64,000 bases of DNA from Chryseobacterium sp. SN22 (lineage in GTDB: Bacteria > Bacteroidota > Bacteroidia > Flavobacteriales > Weeksellaceae): assembly GCF_008329705.1 (NCBI RefSeq), contig NZ_VTSX01000003.1, positions 62,001 through 126,000 on the forward strand, read 5' to 3'. Below are positions 61,104-64,000 of this stretch, in pieces; position 1 is the first letter of the stretch, and the number at the start of each line of letters is the position of its first letter. The notes under the pieces were generated by a model. It made no database searches, was not told the DNA's origin, and worked only from the letters and a program-made list of their open reading frames with translations. The translations under genes and the position numbers were made by a program.

Positions 61104-61138
61104 AAAAAGAAAACCATACAAAACTGCATGGTTTTTTC
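61104..61138 (-). terminator. Terminator for the DUF6766 operon
   Basis: Stem AAAACCAT / ATGGTTTT with a 10-base loop and T-rich sequence on the minus strand, 25 bases after the DUF6766 stop; T-rich on the plus strand as well. Confidence 0.7.
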
Positions 61139-61162
61139 TTAGTGTTTTTAATAACGAGGGAA

Positions 61163-61819
61163 CTAAGGTGTTTCAGTATGCGGCATATCCACGGGCTTTG
61201 ATTCCGGGGAACCTTTTTCACGCAGCCAAATCGATAGGATTACCAACGATGCGACGGCGAGAAATTCACTTTGCCAGTTCTGGAAGGATTCAAACCAGAA
61301 CCTGGACTCCGTAATATATTCCGAAGCTGTTATCACCTGCTGTTTTTTAGAAATCTGTTCTTCATTATAGTCTTTCAGGCTTCCGTAAAAGTGCAGCGAA
61401 AAACTTATTGCAAACAAGATACCAAACGCTAAAGAAAGTGAATGTTTATACAATTTTAACCAGATTCCTCCTTTCCGTACAGGCCACGGGGCATTAGGAT
61501 GCGGTTCGGGTTCCTTATCCACATCTTCTTTTTTATCCAGAGATTTGGATTCGCTGGAACCTTTCTGCCGTAAAGAAACAGTAAGCACCACATAAATCAT
61601 CATCTGGAGGAATTCACTTTCCCAGTTTTCAAAGGTGGCCTGGATAAAGTGCCCGCTATGGATATATTGGCCCAGGCTAAGCATCGTACTTCCGTTTTCA
61701 GCCAGCTCCTTGTTTTCGGTTTTCCAACCGGTAAAGAACTGGCCTGCCAGAAAGATGATCATAAAAACGATCAGGACTATACTCAGGCTGTTGCGGTATA
61801 AGAAACTTTGTTTTGTCAT
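61163..61819 (-). CDS. DUF6766 family membrane protein
   Basis: A 218-residue inner-membrane protein made of two similar halves. Each half holds SLSxxx, two transmembrane segments, an FxxxxNWxSEFL motif (FENWESEFLQ about 67-76, FQNWQSEFLA about 178-187) and an SLRQKGSSESK or WLREKGSPESK end. This fits DUF6766, whose function is unknown. A charged Lys/Glu/Pro linker joins the halves. I use the ATG at 61819 (MTKQSF), 16 bases after the FAD-Rieske stop; an ATG at 61852 would overlap that gene. It is cotranscribed with the FAD-Rieske gene, so it may support its function in the membrane. Confidence 0.83.
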   Translation of the reverse strand: MTKQSFLYRNSLSIVLIVFMIIFLAGQFFTGWKTENKELAENGSTMLSLGQYIHSGHFIQATFENWESEFLQMMIYVVLTVSLRQKGSSESKSLDKKEDVDKEPEPHPNAPWPVRKGGIWLKLYKHSLSLAFGILFAISFSLHFYGSLKDYNEEQISKKQQVITASEYITESRFWFESFQNWQSEFLAVASLVILSIWLREKGSPESKPVDMPHTETP

Positions 61820-61835
61820 TTGTATTCCGGGTATT

Positions 61836-63362
61836 TTAGGATTCGGCATCATCCGGATCTATTCTCTGCAAAGCAGTAACGCTGGGTCCGGTAAGGATTT
61901 TTCCGTTGATATTGAATCTTGAACCGTGGCAAGGACAATCCCAGCTCAGCTCGGCACTGTTCCACCGGACCTCACACTTAGCATGGGGGCAGGTGCTTTT
62001 TACCAAATGTATTTTTCCGTTGGTTTCTTTGTATAAAGCGTATGAATCACCTTCGTATTTTATCACTTTAGCTTCTCCCTCACTTACTTCGTTTAAAGAC
62101 GTGATTTTCTCCCTGAAAAGTTTATCTTTAATAAAATCGTAAGCTACGACTGCATTTTCTTCCACGAAACTTGTAAATCCGGCAATTGGTTTTATTCTTG
62201 AAGGGTTAAATATATTCTCATATTTGCTGCTGCCGTTTATAATTAAATCGGAAAGGATCTGTGATGAAATAGTTCCGAAGATCATTCCGTTTCCTCTGAA
62301 ACCGGTAGCCGTATACACCCTTCCTTTGCTTGCGGGAAGCTTTCCGATGTACGGAAACCCGTCGGTAGGTTCGTAATACTGACTGGACCAGCTGTAATAA
62401 GCCGTTTCTACATCAAAGTATTTTCGCACATAGTTTTCCAGTTTTGAGAAACATTCGCCGGTATCTTCTTCATGTCCCGTTTTATGGTCTTCCCCTCCGG
62501 CAATCAGCAGGGTTTCCCCATTTACTTCCTGTACTCTGTAATAATGATACGGGTCAATAAGATCATAACCCAGATCTTTCGGATAATTTTCATCTTTCAG
62601 GCTGAAAGCCATAGCATAACTTCTGTATGGTGCATTGGTTGTATGCAGAATGCTCAGGCCCGGAGGAATGTGCGTAGCATAGACAACATTTGCTGCTTTG
62701 ATTTCTCCTTTTGAGGTTTTTAAAATGACGACATCATCCTGCTCATCATCATTTTCACACTGGCAGTCTTCCAAAATAATTCCACCAGCATTGATGAATG
62801 CCTCGCATAAAGCTTTGATATATTTTATCGGATGAAACTGGGCCTGATCCGGAATGGAAACAGCTTTTTTAAAAGGAATCGGGAAAGGAATCTCATTAAC
62901 ATATCTCATTTCGTGTCCGACTTCTGAGGCACCGTCAACGATATCCTGCAATTGCTTTTCCTGTTTTTCATCTAAGGCAAAGAGATAAGCGGTCTTTCTC
63001 TCAAAATCGCAGTCGATATTATAATTCCTGATATTGGTTTCTATAATTCCGATAGCCTCCTGTCCCACTTCGGCGAATATTCTGGCATTATCTTTACCAA
63101 AATCATTGATGGCTTCGGTAAAAGTAGTATCAAAAAAATCATTTAGATGGGCTGTAGTGCCACCGGTTGTTCCGAAACCGATATTGGCTGCTTCCAGAAG
63201 AATACATTTCTTACCGGACTGCTGTAATTTTAGGGCAGTGGAAACACCAGTGATTCCTCCTCCTACAATAGCTGCGTCGAACAGCTGGTGAAAGTCGGCT
63301 TCCGAAGAAAATTTCTTTATTTCTTCCTGCCATATACTTTTTCTCGCTCCGTCTCTGTACAT
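61836..63362 (-). CDS. FAD-dependent oxidoreductase fused to a Rieske domain
   Basis: A 508-residue fusion. Residues about 25-390 are a DadA-like FAD-dependent oxidase: the FAD motif AIVGGGITGVSTALKL is at about 31-46, and TATGFRGNGMIFGT (about 346-359) is the second FAD contact. Residues about 420-505 are a Rieske [2Fe-2S] domain with CPHAKCEVRW and CPCHGSRF, giving the C-x-H...C-x-x-H ligand set (here CPH and CPCH). Such fusions are widespread but uncharacterised; they may oxidise amines or amino acids and pass electrons to the Rieske cluster. The operon partner DUF6766 is a membrane protein. Confidence 0.9.
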   Translation of the reverse strand: MYRDGARKSIWQEEIKKFSSEADFHQLFDAAIVGGGITGVSTALKLQQSGKKCILLEAANIGFGTTGGTTAHLNDFFDTTFTEAINDFGKDNARIFAEVGQEAIGIIETNIRNYNIDCDFERKTAYLFALDEKQEKQLQDIVDGASEVGHEMRYVNEIPFPIPFKKAVSIPDQAQFHPIKYIKALCEAFINAGGIILEDCQCENDDEQDDVVILKTSKGEIKAANVVYATHIPPGLSILHTTNAPYRSYAMAFSLKDENYPKDLGYDLIDPYHYYRVQEVNGETLLIAGGEDHKTGHEEDTGECFSKLENYVRKYFDVETAYYSWSSQYYEPTDGFPYIGKLPASKGRVYTATGFRGNGMIFGTISSQILSDLIINGSSKYENIFNPSRIKPIAGFTSFVEENAVVAYDFIKDKLFREKITSLNEVSEGEAKVIKYEGDSYALYKETNGKIHLVKSTCPHAKCEVRWNSAELSWDCPCHGSRFNINGKILTGPSVTALQRIDPDDAES

Positions 63363-63405
63363 AGCGTTATTTTTTTATAATTATTAATTAATGAAAGTAT
63401 CAGGT

Positions 63406-63576
63406 TCATCTTTTAAGCAGAATAGTATCATTCTCGGAAAAAGGCTGAGGCCTGAAGGCTTGGGATTCACGATCTTTATCTCTGTTTTTAGGTTCATCTT
63501 CATCAAAATCACAGCGGCATGAAGTAACAGTGCATAGAGCGATCACTCCCAGAATCACGATGGCTTTGGTTTTCAT
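63406..63576 (-). CDS. Small lipoprotein, hypothetical
   Basis: A 56-residue protein. The signal peptide MKTKAIVILGVIALCTVTSC ends in a VTSC lipobox with lipidated Cys20. The mature part is only 37 residues long and highly charged, beginning CRCDFDEDEPKNRDKDRES. No family recognised. It lies between the FAD-Rieske gene and the SDR gene on the same strand (gaps of 43 and 50 bases), so all may be cotranscribed. Confidence 0.65.
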   Translation of the reverse strand: MKTKAIVILGVIALCTVTSCRCDFDEDEPKNRDKDRESQAFRPQPFSENDTILLKR

Positions 63577-63626
63577 AAGTTCTCGTTTAATTTAGGTATT
63601 AGATTTTTTGATTGTTCTTCGATGGG

Positions 63627-64000
63627 TTATCCACCGACGATTAATCCACCATTGGGATGCAGAACCTGCCCTGTAATCTGTACAGAATCTCTGCTTGCCA
63701 GAAATAAGAAGCTGTAAGCCACTTCTTCAGGAGAAGCATTTCTTTCGAAGGGCGGCTTGCTCAGATCTTCTTTTTCCTCCCCGAATGTTGCTTCGGTCAG
63801 CGGCGTGGCTACCGGTCCCGGTGCTACCGCGTTAACCCGGATGCCTTTAGGCTTTGCCTGCAGGGCAAGCGAGCGTGTAAAAGAAACAATAGCTCCTTTT
63901 GTCGCCGAATAATCCAGCAGTTCAGGATGTCCCTGATAAGCTGCTGCAGAGGTTGTATTGATGATTGCACTGCCTTCTTTAAGGTGAGGGAAAGCTGCTT
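63627..64000 (-). CDS. SDR family oxidoreductase (C-terminal part)
   Basis: The last 124 residues of a short-chain dehydrogenase; the N-terminal Rossmann motif lies beyond the window edge. Catalytic Tyr and Lys are in LLDYSATKGAIVSF (YxxxK). NTTSAAAYQGHPEL supplies the Ser, and VNAVAPGPVATPLT is the conserved proline-containing loop after the active site. The C-terminal QITGQVLHPNGGLIVGG is typical of glucose/ribitol dehydrogenase-like SDRs (YhdG/YdaD type), often general stress proteins. It is the upstream gene of the minus-strand group that includes the small lipoprotein. Confidence 0.9.
   Translation of the reverse strand, partial: AAFPHLKEGSAIINTTSAAAYQGHPELLDYSATKGAIVSFTRSLALQAKPKGIRVNAVAPGPVATPLTEATFGEEKEDLSKPPFERNASPEEVAYSFLFLASRDSVQITGQVLHPNGGLIVGG

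Overview
The window looks like chromosomal DNA of a flavobacterium close to Chryseobacterium (Bacteroidota, Weeksellaceae). The signs are a short primary sigma factor of 288 residues, TAnnTTTG-type -7 boxes just upstream of genes, A/T-rich intergenic DNA, weak Shine-Dalgarno sites, an Oar-like TonB receptor, OmpH/Skp, a Bacteroidota-type (T6SSiii) TssN protein, and many lipoproteins with an xxSC or xxGC lipobox. I see no rRNA, tRNA, CRISPR array, prophage or intact insertion sequence. Both ends cut through genes: an S9 peptidase on the left and an SDR oxidoreductase on the right.

Layout. 1-6.5 kb: end of an S9 glutamyl-endopeptidase-like enzyme, a HAD hydrolase divergent from a Crp/Fnr regulator, a GNAT acetyltransferase, a possible decayed ORF, a MATE exporter, and YggS upstream of a sigma-54-type response regulator that lacks a DNA-binding domain. 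6.7-10.5 kb: a tightly packed minus-strand operon with two homologous 2OG-Fe(II) oxygenase-like proteins, a lipoprotein and an FAD monooxygenase. I consider it the best candidate for an undescribed system. 10.9-15.1 kb: a lipoprotein, rpoD and an S1/P1 nuclease. 15.4-18.4 kb: a three-gene T6SSiii module (tssG-like, tssN, tssK) without the rest of the apparatus. 18.8-27.5 kb: PLP enzymes, a DtxR-type regulator, a DUF4256 gene with no ATG at its probable start, a LexA-like XRE regulator, a second-type methionine aminopeptidase, a DUF2383 protein, a Cof-type HAD and a small membrane protein.

27.8-36.3 kb: OmpH, an Oar-like TonB receptor, an aldo/keto reductase, NDH-2 and a ClC channel with CBS domains. 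36.6-42.3 kb: an aldo/keto reductase, a lipoprotein, an ECF sigma/anti-sigma pair divergent from a fasciclin protein and two tandem ferritin-like exported proteins, probably one envelope or oxidative-stress unit. 42.6-45 kb: a small membrane protein, a YetF-like protein with a zinc-ribbon tail, and the relic of a siderophore locus (lysine/ornithine N-hydroxylase followed by a MATE C-terminus). 45-51.1 kb: the four-part ligase-associated DNA repair cluster (MBL exonuclease, ATP-dependent ligase, Lhr-type helicase, metallophosphoesterase). 51.3-57 kb: GNAT, nucleosidase, DsbA/FrnE, MFS, a frameshifted MBL hydrolase, an HTH protein and a CatA-like acetyltransferase. 57.3-64 kb: redox and stress genes (aldo/keto reductase, HIBADH-like dehydrogenase, DoxX, PPOX-fold protein, DUF6766 protein, FAD-Rieske fusion, small lipoprotein, SDR).

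Several dispersed intergenic repeat families recur inside the window (10.5 and 37.7 kb; 20.1, 52.4 and 57.2 kb; 47.7 and 59.4 kb; 13.9-14.3 and 50.4 kb). All functional calls come from reading motifs by eye; no database search was run.
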